Shown: one piece after another, positions 7,347-15,026 of the stretch | How the letters are laid out: every line of letters starts with the position of its first letter | How positions within the stretch are numbered: the first letter of the stretch is position 1 | DNA from: Gammaproteobacteria bacterium | GTDB lineage: Bacteria; Pseudomonadota; Gammaproteobacteria; SZUA-229 | Length of the DNA stretch: 19,204 nt | Direction: 5' to 3' | Assembly (NCBI GenBank): GCA_011321985.1 | Contig: DROB01000014.1 | Span: forward strand, 1 to 19,204 | The notes under the pieces: generated by a model | Told to the model about the DNA's origin: nothing | Database searches by the model: none | What the model saw: the letters and a program-made list of their open reading frames with translations, nothing else | Made by a program: the position numbers and the translations under genes

Positions 7347-7631
7347 TTAACTGGTGGCGTTTTTGCCTGCTGCAATACGTGCCATGATGGTTTCAACCGT
7401 CTCATCACCGGCTAACTGGAGATGGAAGCCGTGCTCCTGCAGGTTGCCCAGCACGGTACGGGCATCTTCTCTGGCCAGTTTTGTATCTGTGTCGAGATCG
7501 AGCTCCATGGAAAATTCTACGATACCCAGCGAGTCATAGATTTCTTTAGGCACATCCTCGAAATGGTCTTCTTCCGCCAGATAGATGTACATGTCCGGTT
7601 TAAGGTTGCAGCGATAGATATAACACAGCAT
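7347..7631 (-). CDS. ycgL: YcgL-domain protein (UPF0745)
   Basis: The 94-residue protein begins MLCYIYRCNLKPDMYIYLAE and has DFxxVPxxI-like HFEDVPKEIYDSLG and GFHLQL, matching E. coli YcgL (M-x-C-x-IYRS..., YYLQLP) in order and length. The family is small, cytosolic and of unknown function; in E. coli it lies near ycgN, as in this window at a distance of 3 kb. The long open frame continues upstream to 7877 inside hemL, but the family N-terminus places the start at 7631, 13 bp after the hemL stop on the same strand. It is therefore probably co-transcribed with hemL. Confidence 0.9.
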   Translation of the reverse strand: MLCYIYRCNLKPDMYIYLAEEDHFEDVPKEIYDSLGIVEFSMELDLDTDTKLAREDARTVLGNLQEHGFHLQLAGDETVETIMARIAAGKNATS

Positions 7632-7644
7632 GCGGCTATCTCGA

Positions 7645-8916
7645 TTAATTAAGGTTCTGGAGTACGTTCGCCGCAGCATCGATGGTCTTCTGCATATCAT
7701 CTTCACTGTGAGCAGCGGAAACAAAACCGGCTTCGTACGCGGAGGGGGCGAGATAGACCCCGGCTTCCAGCATGCCGTGGAAGAAGGCTTTGAATTGATC
7801 GATGTTGCATCGTGTTGCCTGTTCAAAACTGGCGACGGGCGTATCATTGAAGAACAGGCCGAACATGCCGCCGACACGGTTACAGGTCATGTCGATATTG
7901 TTCGCCTTTGCGGCGGCGAGGATGCCTTCGGTGAGAAATTCGACTTTTTTAGCCAGTTCATCATAAAAACCGGGTCGTGAGATCAATTCCATCGTCTTCA
8001 GGCCAGCTGTCATCGCGATCGGATTACCCGATAAAGTGCCAGCTTGATAGACCGGCCCTAATGGTGCGATGTGTTCCATGATCTTGTGTTTACCGCCAAA
8101 AGCACCCACGGGCATACCGCCGCCGATGACTTTACCGAGTGTGGTCAGATCGGGCACGATGCCATAATGGCCCTGTGCACCACCTAATGCTACACGGAAA
8201 CCGGTCATCACTTCATCAAAGATCAGTACGATGTCGTGTTTGCTACAGGTATCCCTTACACCTTCTAAAAACCCGGCAACAGGAGGGATGCAATTCATAT
8301 TACCCGCCACTGGCTCGATGATGACACAGGCGACCTGACCGGCGATTTTTTCGATCGATGCATTAAAGGTGTCGAGATCATTATAAGGCAGGGTGACGGT
8401 AAGCTCGGCGAGTGCGGCTGGTACGCCGGGTGAGCTGGGTGTGCCCAGTGTCAGGGCTCCGGATCCGGCTTTAACCAGTAAAGAGTCCGCATGACCGTGA
8501 TAACAGCCTTCGAATTTGACCAGTTTGTCGCGACCGGTATAGCCGCGTGCGAGGCGGATGGCACTCATGGTCGCCTCTGTACCTGAGCTGACCATGCGTA
8601 CCATATCCATCGATGGTACCAATTCGCAGACCCTGTCTGCCATGGCTGTCTCAATGGTGGTCGGTGCGCCAAAACTCAGGCCATTCCCCGCAGCTTCGCG
8701 TACCGCTGAGATAACTTCGGGGTGGGCATGACCCAGGATCATCGGTCCCCATGAGCCGACATAGTCGATATATTGCTTATCCTGTTCGTCATAGATATAA
8801 GCACCCTGTGCGCGCTTGATGAAAACCGGGTCGCCGCCGACACCAGCGAAGGCGCGAACGGGCGAATTGACCCCACCAGGAATATGATTTTGTGCGGCCG
8901 TAAATGCCTTGGACAT
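7645..8916 (-). CDS. hemL: Glutamate-1-semialdehyde 2,1-aminomutase
   Basis: HemL is the PLP enzyme that converts glutamate-1-semialdehyde to 5-aminolevulinate in the C5 route to haem. The 423-residue protein is almost colinear with E. coli HemL: HIPGGVNSPVRAFAGVGG near the N-terminus, SGTEATMSAIRLARGYTGRD, the FDEVMTGFR segment (D234 contacts the cofactor ring), and the cofactor lysine K262 in TLGKVIGGGMPVGAFGG. VYQAGTLSGNP and GVYLAPSAYEAGF are also intact. In many gammaproteobacteria hemL, thiE and thiD are adjacent on one strand; here a lipoprotein, a permease and a second lipoprotein lie between thiE and hemL. ycgL follows closely. The Shine-Dalgarno sequence is weak (AGG about 8 bp before the ATG). 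Confidence 0.98.
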   Translation of the reverse strand: MSKAFTAAQNHIPGGVNSPVRAFAGVGGDPVFIKRAQGAYIYDEQDKQYIDYVGSWGPMILGHAHPEVISAVREAAGNGLSFGAPTTIETAMADRVCELVPSMDMVRMVSSGTEATMSAIRLARGYTGRDKLVKFEGCYHGHADSLLVKAGSGALTLGTPSSPGVPAALAELTVTLPYNDLDTFNASIEKIAGQVACVIIEPVAGNMNCIPPVAGFLEGVRDTCSKHDIVLIFDEVMTGFRVALGGAQGHYGIVPDLTTLGKVIGGGMPVGAFGGKHKIMEHIAPLGPVYQAGTLSGNPIAMTAGLKTMELISRPGFYDELAKKVEFLTEGILAAAKANNIDMTCNRVGGMFGLFFNDTPVASFEQATRCNIDQFKAFFHGMLEAGVYLAPSAYEAGFVSAAHSEDDMQKTIDAAANVLQNLN

Positions 8917-9138
8917 ATGATTACCTATACGTGAAACGGATTTTGAAAAAACTATCAGGAGCGGATTTTACCTGAATTGATGATGAATAACAGGTAGCGC
9001 AAAACATTGAGCCTTAGAGATAAAGGGCACTTTTTGGATGATCTGTTGCTCTCTGTGTATCCTTTATTTTCGTTTCAGCAACAGTAATAAATTACCGAAT
9101 TTGGCCCAGGGCGGGTTTGAGCTATCCTGCCTGGATTT
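8917..9138. other. Intergenic region upstream of hemL
   Basis: 222 bp without a recognisable gene. It must hold the hemL promoter (minus strand): TAAAAT, near 8963-8972 by eye, is a possible -10 box, with no good -35. No clear terminator for the upstream lipoprotein gene is seen; only a poor CCAGG/CCTGG pairing is present near 9105-9133. Confidence 0.4.
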
Positions 9139-9624
9139 TCAGTGGTTTTCGCTGCCGTATCGAAAGGTAATGTAATCACCCAATGCGGATTGCATTTCGG
9201 CCACGGTAAAGTTCCGGTCTGTGGCATCACCATACTCCTGACATTCCATACTTATGATGTCGGTGCCGCTGTCCGACGACAGGTATACCTCGGTATAGAA
9301 GCGCAAAGAGCCCAGGTATGAGATCCAGTCGGAACCATCCTCGGTCCGGGTCACGATAAAATTTTCTGGTTCGATAAAACGTGGGCCTAATTTTTTAAAA
9401 TCCAGCCGGCAGTTGATCATGTAATCATTCCTGTTGTTATCGGTGATCTGTTTACCTGCCTGTATCGTACCGTGTGCCTGATCCTGTGTGATGACCAGTC
9501 TCTTATTGAGTGAGAGGATCGAGCCTTCGGCAAGGCTGAAAGCCATCGAATCAGGATCGGTGGAGTGCATGGGAGTGCAGGCTGAGACCAGGAGTAGATT
9601 AAACAATATCAGATGATTTCTCAT
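9139..9624 (-). CDS. Small lipoprotein of unknown function
   Basis: The 161-residue protein has a short lipoprotein signal with lipobox LVSA|C (Cys16), so the mature protein should be lipid-anchored. After D-rich residues 21-25 (the residue after Cys is T, which favours outer-membrane sorting by the Lol rule) comes FSLAEGSILSLNKRLVITQDQAHGTIQAGK, then MINCRLDFKKLGPRFIEPENFIVTRTEDGSD, and a C-terminal LGDYITFRYG. The pattern (an opening SLAEGSxLxLN segment, a CRxDF segment and ALGDYITF near the end) resembles a conserved gammaproteobacterial lipoprotein family whose function I do not know. Two cysteines (C72 and the ECQ cysteine) might form a disulfide. The gene starts 33 bp downstream of the permease on the same strand, so they may be one transcript. 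Confidence 0.8.
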   Translation of the reverse strand: MRNHLILFNLLLVSACTPMHSTDPDSMAFSLAEGSILSLNKRLVITQDQAHGTIQAGKQITDNNRNDYMINCRLDFKKLGPRFIEPENFIVTRTEDGSDWISYLGSLRFYTEVYLSSDSGTDIISMECQEYGDATDRNFTVAEMQSALGDYITFRYGSENH

Positions 9625-9657
9625 GGCATTAGTATCCTCGTTATCCTGCAGGCCCGA

Positions 9658-10995
9658 TTACGGCTTATCCCGCGATCTCATGTTTGAGTAAATCCATGCC
9701 CCTGCTGTCAATGTGATATAGATGCCACCGATAAAAAATAGTTGCTCCGGCTGAAGCATTACTTCGTAATAAATAATCAGGACCGTACCACACATCAGGC
9801 CAGCCATCGAGAGAACCGATATGATCACAGAGGAATGGGTCAGGTGTCGTATGCGGTAGTTCGCATAGGCCATCAGCATGGAAACCAGTAAAAAAGTGAC
9901 ACTGCCAAATTCGAGGATGACCTGAAGGTTGCCGGTGAGTACGAGCAGGAAGGCAAGAGATGACATGGTTAAGATGGCATGGACCGGGATACTGTTTTTT
10001 CGCCGGGCAAGAAAGCCGGGGAGATAACCATCATGTGAAATAACCGCCATCTGCCGGGATGCGCCAAATACCGTCCCGCTTATCGCGCTGCTGGTCGCCA
10101 GTAATGCACCGACGATGACCAGGTCTGCCCCCCAGTGGCCGATAGTTTCACCAGCACCGGAAGCTAGCGCATATTCCTCATTCTGGATGATGTCTTCAAA
10201 AGGTATCGCCAGGATCGCGCCGAGCGAGATAATGACATAGATGGTTATCGCAATGATCATTGCCGAGTAGATGGCTCCGGGTATGTTTTTTTCAGGATCA
10301 TCCATTTCGTTGACGGCATTGATAACAAGTTGAAAGCCTTCATAGGCAACAAATGTCAGAGAAGCGACGATCAGTATAGATAATACGCTTATCTCTTTTT
10401 CGCCTTCCAGCAGGACCGGGAGGCTGGTGTGACCGTTATCGATAAGCACGGCTGATATGATGACCAGTATCACCAGTTTGGTGTAGACCATCAGATCTTC
10501 GATCCGGCCCATACCTTTTACGCTCCAGATATTGATGAGGGTAAAGACGAGGATGATGGCTCCGGCCACGAGCTTGCGTATCCATTCGATGTCGGCGAAA
10601 GAGAAACTGCTGATGGCGTAAGACGCGAAAGTATAGGCGTAGAGAGCCAGTGTGCTTATGTAACCGAAGATAACCCACCAGCCTATCAGCGAGGCGGCAA
10701 AAGGTGAGTCTGGAAATGTTTTTTTGTAGAAGGAATAGGTGGCACCTTCATCTTTGTAGTAGATACCTAGTTTGATATACGAGTAGGCTGCGAGTAAAGC
10801 TATCACGCCGCCGATGATGATTGCCAGTGGTGTAAAGACACCTATCATCGAAACAGATATACCCAGGATAGTGAAAATACCGCCACCTACCATGCCGCCG
10901 AGGGCGATAGCGATCAGTTCCGGAACACCTAATGTCTTATGGCGTTTTCTGTGGCAGGAATGTTTATTATTTTTAGTGGGCACGTCATTTTGCAC
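9658..10995 (-). CDS. APC-superfamily amino acid permease
   Basis: The 445-residue protein has about twelve membrane helices. The first carries the APC signature IALGGMVGGGIFTILG (helix I break with GGG), and later segments (LTFVAYEGFQLVINAVNEMDDPEKNIPGAIYSAM) match the helix VI to VIII region of amino acid permeases, where a backbone-exposed unwound segment binds the substrate amine. It should import an amino acid or related amine across the inner membrane by proton or sodium coupling; the substrate cannot be read from sequence. The first codon is GTG at 10995 with a weak ribosome binding site; another GTG lies four codons later. Its promoter would have to sit in or beside the palindromic element at 11038-11160. 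The lipoprotein gene follows after 33 bp. Confidence 0.88.
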   Translation of the reverse strand: MQNDVPTKNNKHSCHRKRHKTLGVPELIAIALGGMVGGGIFTILGISVSMIGVFTPLAIIIGGVIALLAAYSYIKLGIYYKDEGATYSFYKKTFPDSPFAASLIGWWVIFGYISTLALYAYTFASYAISSFSFADIEWIRKLVAGAIILVFTLINIWSVKGMGRIEDLMVYTKLVILVIISAVLIDNGHTSLPVLLEGEKEISVLSILIVASLTFVAYEGFQLVINAVNEMDDPEKNIPGAIYSAMIIAITIYVIISLGAILAIPFEDIIQNEEYALASGAGETIGHWGADLVIVGALLATSSAISGTVFGASRQMAVISHDGYLPGFLARRKNSIPVHAILTMSSLAFLLVLTGNLQVILEFGSVTFLLVSMLMAYANYRIRHLTHSSVIISVLSMAGLMCGTVLIIYYEVMLQPEQLFFIGGIYITLTAGAWIYSNMRSRDKP

Positions 10996-11037
10996 GATGA
11001 TTGGTCAGCTCACAGAGCTGGATTATTTCAGGCCACG

Positions 11038-11160
11038 CCCTACGGGGCTTTAAGCTCAGCCTGGACCCTGCGTCGTACTTTCTTGACAGGCCCATACTCA
11101 TAATCGTGGGCCTGGCTTCGAAAGCACGCCTTGATTCTGGACTGAGCTTAAAGCCAGAGG
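11038..11160. repeat. Imperfect palindromic element of about 120 bp (MITE-like)
   Basis: GGCTTTAAGCTCAG (11046-11059) is the exact reverse complement of CTGAGCTTAAAGCC (11142-11155). The inner arm CAGGCCCA (11087-11094) pairs with TGGGCCTG (11107-11114), leaving a 12-nt loop. The sequences between these are imperfectly complementary, so the whole stretch could form one long hairpin, extended at both ends by CCCT. It lies between the second lipoprotein gene and the permease, at the end of the coding region. No gene is needed to explain it. Size and structure suggest a non-autonomous mobile element or large extragenic palindrome. Confidence 0.72.
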
Positions 11161-11187
11161 GTGCAATCAATTAACAGGGGTGCCCTT
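11160..11187. repeat. 28-nt repeat, copy B
   Basis: This is the second copy of the 28-nt sequence found at 7306-7333 (18 identical bases GGTGCAATCAATTAACAG, 25 of 28 overall). Here it is the last three codons and stop of the lipoprotein gene and it directly abuts the palindromic element. Confidence 0.6.
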
Positions 11188-11733
11188 CAGGGTAAATTTT
11201 TCACCGAGGCCATCATATCGAGTAGAGATACTCCCGCCGTCTTTGCCCGCAGAGCTTTTGAGTCTATCGCCCAGGGACAGGTTGAAACCATTGGTTATCT
11301 GAAATATTGAAAAGGTGGTCGATTTAGAGTCACTGAAATCGATACCTGTGATATCGCTCCCATCATTAGCCACACCGGCTTCACCGATAAAGTAGACTGC
11401 TTCGTACCGACTGGTGCCGGATGATGTGTTCGTATTGCAGTTCGATGATGAGAAAAACTCGGTATTTAATATGACGCGACCTTCCCGGGTGAAACTGGCA
11501 TCGGCGATAAAGGCTGTACCACCAGAGACACTGCCGCTACCAGATGCGCCGGTCGTCGTCGATGTGCCTGATGAAGTCAGGACACACGCTGTCTGCCAGT
11601 TTCCGATGAGTGAGAGTGCTTTAGTGTTGGTTTCGGGGGCCGGTGTTGTATTGCCGCCACTGCTTCCGCATGCTTCTAACAGTAACGTTGCGGCGATGGA
11701 TAATGTGGAGGAGATTTTTTTCAGCTGAGCCAT
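11167..11733 (-). CDS. Serine/threonine-rich lipoprotein of unknown function
   Basis: The 188-residue protein has a lipoprotein signal with lipobox LLEA|C at Cys22, followed by a low-complexity SSGG and PAPETNTK linker and then LIGNWQTACVLTSS, a beta-rich domain opening common in small secreted lipoproteins (GTW/NWxxxC). A serine/threonine/glycine run (SGTSTTTGASGSGSVSGG, about 55-72) is followed by ASFTREGRVILNTEFFSSSNC and a C-terminal beta-rich tail. Two further cysteines (in QTAC and SSNC) may pair. Function unknown; the lipid anchor places it in the envelope. It lies 38 bp downstream of thiE on the same strand, with no terminator seen between, so it may be read through from the thiamine operon. 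Confidence 0.75.
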   Translation of the reverse strand: MAQLKKISSTLSIAATLLLEACGSSGGNTTPAPETNTKALSLIGNWQTACVLTSSGTSTTTGASGSGSVSGGTAFIADASFTREGRVILNTEFFSSSNCNTNTSSGTSRYEAVYFIGEAGVANDGSDITGIDFSDSKSTTFSIFQITNGFNLSLGDRLKSSAGKDGGSISTRYDGLGEKFTLKGTPVN

Positions 11734-11771
11734 AGTGGTAATGTAATCTTGTTGCCGTGGTATAACAGAGT

Positions 11772-12425
11772 TTAGTCTGCCAGGGAAAGAAAGTGGCGGT
11801 TTAGTTCTTTTGTGGATTGTCGGGTGTCTTTAGCTGTAAAAACACTGCTGATGACAGCGACCATGTCGGCACCAGATTCGATAACGCTCTCTACATTGTC
11901 TCTTGTTATACCGCCGATAGCACATATTGGCAGGGAGAGTTGTTGCTCTGCTCTCGAGAGAATTTCCAGGCCGGCAACTTTGGCATCTTTTTTAGTCCTC
12001 GAGGAGAATATCGCGCCGAAAGCGACATAGTCTGCGTTATTTTTTTCAGCGGTAAGTGCAAGCGGTATATCATCGTAGCAGGATATACCGATGATGGCGT
12101 TAGTGCCCAGGACTGCACGTGCCTGTGAAATAGAAGCATCCTCTTTGCCGAGGTGGACACCATCCGCACCGACAGCCCTGGCCAGTTCGATATCATCATT
12201 GATCAGACAGAGTGTCTGATATTGCTCACATAAGGAACGCAATATCCTGGCTTGATGAAGTCGTTTTTCCTGGTCGTCGGATTTGTCACGGTACTGGATG
12301 ATGCTGGCACCACCCTGCAGGGCAGACTCGATGATATGTTTGAATTGATCTTCGTTTATCAGATCTTCGTCAGTGATTACGTAGAGGCCTTTTAGTCTGT
12401 TTTCAGATATTTTATGCGGTGTCAC
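11772..12425 (-). CDS. thiE: Thiamine-phosphate synthase
   Basis: ThiE joins hydroxymethylpyrimidine pyrophosphate to thiazole phosphate, giving thiamine monophosphate. The 217-residue protein shows the TIM-barrel landmarks: GLYVITDE at strand 1, IIQYRDK at the pyrophosphate site, LINDDIELARAVGADGVHLGKED, GISCYDD, FGAIFSSRTKKDA and the phosphate-binding AIGGITRDN. I chose the GTG at 12425 because its GTGA overlaps the thiD stop by four bases and MTPHKISENRLKGLY follows; the open frame continues upstream only as an overlap with thiD. No TPP riboswitch is seen before thiD, so control by thiamine is not evident from the sequence. Confidence 0.96.
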   Translation of the reverse strand: MTPHKISENRLKGLYVITDEDLINEDQFKHIIESALQGGASIIQYRDKSDDQEKRLHQARILRSLCEQYQTLCLINDDIELARAVGADGVHLGKEDASISQARAVLGTNAIIGISCYDDIPLALTAEKNNADYVAFGAIFSSRTKKDAKVAGLEILSRAEQQLSLPICAIGGITRDNVESVIESGADMVAVISSVFTAKDTRQSTKELNRHFLSLAD

Positions 12426-13213
12426 TTCTGGTCCCAGAAAAACCGGTTGGGATGATACTGCCCCATTCCGATGCGGTTGGCATGGACCAGGGTTTTGTGA
12501 GTGTATTCCAGTCCTTTTCTGACCGCACCGAGTACGTCCTGCCCGAGAGCGATCTGTGCGGCAATACTGGCAGCAAGTGTGCAACCGGAGCCGTGATATT
12601 TGTGCGGCAAACGCTCGTTATGGAAGGTTTCCAGTTCGCGGTTGTTACTGAATAGCGTGTGTACCACATCGGGTGTTTTGCCGTGGGTACCAGTCAGTAA
12701 TATGTATTCGACATCGGTTTCCAGTAAACCCATGGCGGCGGCAGAGGGGGTATCTGAACCGGGTGCCAGTGCATGGACTTCATGTATGTTCGGAGTAAGG
12801 ACCCGGGTTACCGGTAGTAATAGAGTGCGCACGGTATCGACCAGATCTTCTGTGCTCAGGGCACCATCGGTCTCGGTACTGAAAACAGGGTCATAGATAA
12901 CGGGGATGCTGGGGTAGTCGGTAATGATCGAATGGATCGCCATCGCTATTTCGGCACTGCCGATGACACCAATTTTTATCGCAGCCACGGGCATGTCTTC
13001 TAATATGGCACGTGCCTGTTCGATGACCAGATCAGGAGGCATGGGGGCGAATGAGATAACATCGACAGTATCCTGAACGGTCGCTGCCGTGATAATGGAT
13101 GCAGCCATGCAGCCGTGGCTGCTCAGGGTCTCAATATCTGCCTGAATACCAGCACCTCCCGTAGGGTCAGCACCGGAAAAGCATAATACAACGGGAGGAT
13201 GAATGGTTGTCAT
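12422..13213 (-). CDS. thiD: Hydroxymethylpyrimidine/phosphomethylpyrimidine kinase
   Basis: ThiD phosphorylates hydroxymethylpyrimidine twice, giving the pyrophosphate used by ThiE. The 263-residue protein has the family start CFSGADPTGGAGIQADIET (residues 11-29), the IKIGVIGS segment, YDPVFSTETDGALSTED, LTPNIHEVHAL and the anion-hole HGSGCTLAASIAA that holds the catalytic cysteine. VYDPV is usually followed by M; here it is VIYDPVF, a mild change. It overlaps thiE by four bases, indicating translational coupling. Rubredoxin is divergent, 100 bp away. Confidence 0.96.
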   Translation of the reverse strand: MTTIHPPVVLCFSGADPTGGAGIQADIETLSSHGCMAASIITAATVQDTVDVISFAPMPPDLVIEQARAILEDMPVAAIKIGVIGSAEIAMAIHSIITDYPSIPVIYDPVFSTETDGALSTEDLVDTVRTLLLPVTRVLTPNIHEVHALAPGSDTPSAAAMGLLETDVEYILLTGTHGKTPDVVHTLFSNNRELETFHNERLPHKYHGSGCTLAASIAAQIALGQDVLGAVRKGLEYTHKTLVHANRIGMGQYHPNRFFWDQK

Positions 13214-13258
13214 AGTGTGTTATCGCTGGGCGGCCTGGTGAAATATCTATTCGTCACT

Positions 13259-13286
13259 ATTCTAACGCAATAAAGAATGTGTACAA
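13259..13286 (-). promoter_or_regulatory. Candidate promoter for thiD-thiE
   Basis: On the minus strand TTGTAC (13281-13286) and TAGAAT (13259-13264) are 16 bp apart, a plausible sigma-70 pair about 45 bp before thiD. On the plus strand TACAAT (13282-13287) could be the -10 of the rubredoxin gene, with no good -35; the two would overlap. Confidence 0.4.
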
Positions 13287-13313
13287 TAGCGACAACGTTG
13301 ATTGGAGAAAAGT

Positions 13314-13484
13314 ATGTCATATAAGATCTGGACCTGTACCGTGTGCGGTTATGTGTACGATGAAGAAAAAGGTGATGAAGAACACGGCCTGGCACCGGGA
13401 ACCCGTTGGGAGGATGTGCCTGATGACTGGGAATGCCCGGATTGCGGAGTGGGTAAATCTGATTTCGAGATGGTGGAAGACTGA
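13314..13484 (+). CDS. Rubredoxin
   Basis: The 56-residue protein is a classic one-iron rubredoxin: C8 and C11 in CTVCGYVYD, C41 and C44 in CPDCGVGKSDFE, with the conserved WEDVPDDW between them. It should carry single electrons at low potential in the cytosol, for example to peroxide- or superoxide-reducing enzymes or alkane oxidation; the partner is not shown by the context. GGAG at 13304-13307 lies 6 bp before the ATG at 13314; a TTG in front (13302) would start inside this Shine-Dalgarno sequence and is unlikely. It diverges from thiD; a hydroxyacid dehydrogenase follows after 41 bp. Confidence 0.96.
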   Translation: MSYKIWTCTVCGYVYDEEKGDEEHGLAPGTRWEDVPDDWECPDCGVGKSDFEMVED

Positions 13485-13525
13485 TCATCCGTCATCACCC
13501 CGGGTTTTGAATTTTACATGGTGTC

Positions 13526-14497
13526 ATGAGTAAGGCGCAGGCTCTGTTTCTGGACAGGCCGTCGCTGTATCCGGATGATCTGGATTTTTCAGCGCTGAAC
13601 GATGTCGCTCACTGGCAAGATTTTGATAGTGCTTCGGATATCAAGCATTGTCTGTCAGAGACAGAAATTATCGTCTCGAACAAAGTCTTGATCGATGCCG
13701 CTGTTATCGGTGATGCGCCACGATTAAGATTGATCTGTATCGCTGCGACCGGTGTCAATAATGTCGATATCGACGTGGCCAGACAGCGAGGCATTGTTGT
13801 CTGTAATGTCCGTGCTTACGCGACATCTTCTGTAGCGCAACACGTCTTCTCGCTGATCCTCTCGCTAGGTAGAAAATTATTTTCTTACAGGGAGGCGGTC
13901 ATCCGGGGACGGTGGTCACAGAGTCCTTTCTTTTGTGACTTTGAGGAGCCAATCCATGAGCTTGATGGTAAAACCATCGGTATAGTAGGGTTTGGTGACC
14001 TGGGCCAGGCGGTTGCAAAAATAGCAAGATGTTTTGGTATGCGGATACTGATCGCGCACAGCCATAATGCCGAAAGCCGGGTAGGTGAAAGTGATTTTCA
14101 GGCAGCAAGGGTGGCTATGCCAGAGCTACTGGCGGAGTCAGACATCATCTCTCTGCACTGTCCTCTGACGGATGATAACCGACATTTGATCGGTGCGGAG
14201 GCACTTTCGATCATGAGACCAGATGCTATCCTTATTAATACCGCACGTGGGGGGCTGATCGATGAACGAGCACTTTTATCTGCACTGGAAGATAAACAGA
14301 TAGCTGCAGCGGCACTGGATGTGCTCGAGGAAGAACCCCCTTCGGGCAACCATCCGTTAATAAACTATCATGCGGATAATCTGATTATCACCCCGCACGT
14401 CGCCTGGGCCAGCCAGCAGTCACGCCAGAGATTAGTCAATGAGATAGCAAAGAATATCGAAGCATATTCCTCGGCTCAGAAGCGAAATGTGATATGA
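13526..14497 (+). CDS. D-2-hydroxyacid dehydrogenase (glycerate dehydrogenase-like)
   Basis: The 323-residue enzyme has the two-domain plan of the D-2-hydroxyacid dehydrogenases. NAD(P) binding is shown by GIVGFGDLG (GxGxxG at 155-160). The catalytic trio is present: R241 in NTARGGLID, E270 in ALDVLEEEPP and H291 in TPHVAWAS. The N-terminal substrate-domain residues (LRLICIAATGVNNVDIDVARQRGI, VRAYATSSVAQHVFSLIL) point to the HprA type, which reduces hydroxypyruvate or glyoxylate; the true substrate is not decided. After the second beta strand comes AHSHN rather than a clear acidic residue, so NADPH use is possible. The start ATG is at 13526 with a weak ribosome binding site. Confidence 0.9.
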   Translation: MSKAQALFLDRPSLYPDDLDFSALNDVAHWQDFDSASDIKHCLSETEIIVSNKVLIDAAVIGDAPRLRLICIAATGVNNVDIDVARQRGIVVCNVRAYATSSVAQHVFSLILSLGRKLFSYREAVIRGRWSQSPFFCDFEEPIHELDGKTIGIVGFGDLGQAVAKIARCFGMRILIAHSHNAESRVGESDFQAARVAMPELLAESDIISLHCPLTDDNRHLIGAEALSIMRPDAILINTARGGLIDERALLSALEDKQIAAAALDVLEEEPPSGNHPLINYHADNLIITPHVAWASQQSRQRLVNEIAKNIEAYSSAQKRNVI

Positions 14498-14584
14498 GAT
14501 ACTTCATGCCTGCATCTCTGCCTGTAGCGGTTTTTGAACGGTGGTTTTCGGCGGAGAGTTAATCGTTTCAATACGCTTTATCGG

Positions 14585-15001
14585 TTACTCACCGATGATG
14601 GTGATGGTCAATATCCTCTCTTTTGGTTCTGTCGTTCTTTCCCATAAAAAAATACCCTGCCAGATACCCAGTAATGGTTTCCCACGGCTGACAGGAAAGG
14701 CGATGGTGGTCTGGGTGACGGCAGTGTACATCGATGCAGGGATGGCTTCCATGCTGTCGTTGATTAAATTAACAGAATCATCGCGACCGGGTGCGAGCTG
14801 AGCGAGGAAATCAACGGTCTGTTCCTTCGTCGCCTCATCAACGGTGTCATGAATTAATAACCGGCTTTGGCTGTTATGCACAAAAAGCTGACAGCTGCCT
14901 GTTTTTATCTTCGAATCTCTGATTATATCGCGGATGGGTCCTGTGATATCTGAAGCGCCTTTTCCTTGTGGGGCCAGTTTGATCGTATCTTGAAAAACCA
15001 T
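14585..15001 (-). CDS. Degenerate YjbQ-family protein (paralogue 2)
   Basis: This 138-residue protein is exactly as long as its upstream neighbour (15027-15443) and aligns without gaps, with about 31% identity by hand count. The fold is retained, with GIWQGIFLWE near the C-terminus. The family active-site residues are not: in place of the neighbour's H79, E82, D85, D86 and H90 it has L79, D82, E85, A86 and S90. ENAD is HDTVD, and the HTSAS motif is HNSQS. It is thus probably not a working YjbQ enzyme and may bind a ligand or pair with its neighbour. The frame is intact and the gap to the paralogue is 25 bp, so it is likely translated from the same message. Not a pseudogene by frame. Confidence 0.88.
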   Translation of the reverse strand: MVFQDTIKLAPQGKGASDITGPIRDIIRDSKIKTGSCQLFVHNSQSRLLIHDTVDEATKEQTVDFLAQLAPGRDDSVNLINDSMEAIPASMYTAVTQTTIAFPVSRGKPLLGIWQGIFLWERTTEPKERILTITIIGE

Positions 15002-15026
15002 GTTACCCGTGTCGCCTGGTCATGTG

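Noticed and set aside
7632..7877. Upstream extension of the ycgL frame
   Set aside because: The extra 82 codons overlap the hemL end in another frame and do not resemble YcgL, whose N-terminus starts at 7631.
10985..11170. Small protein encoded in the palindromic element
   Set aside because: The frame (61 codons) is open only because of the palindrome and has no ribosome site or conserved domain; such peptides are typical repeat artefacts.
12426..12584. Upstream extension of the thiE frame
   Set aside because: This part lies within thiD in another frame and has cysteine/arginine-rich shadow sequence; the GTG at 12425 gives a normal ThiE.
13214..13313. Possible TPP riboswitch before thiD
   Set aside because: The space to the divergent rubredoxin is only 100 bp and contains no CUGAGA or other thi-box core in the right place; promoter boxes fill it.
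14498..14584. Terminator between the convergent dehydrogenase and yjbQ paralogue
   Set aside because: The gap was searched; only short, poor stems without T runs are present.
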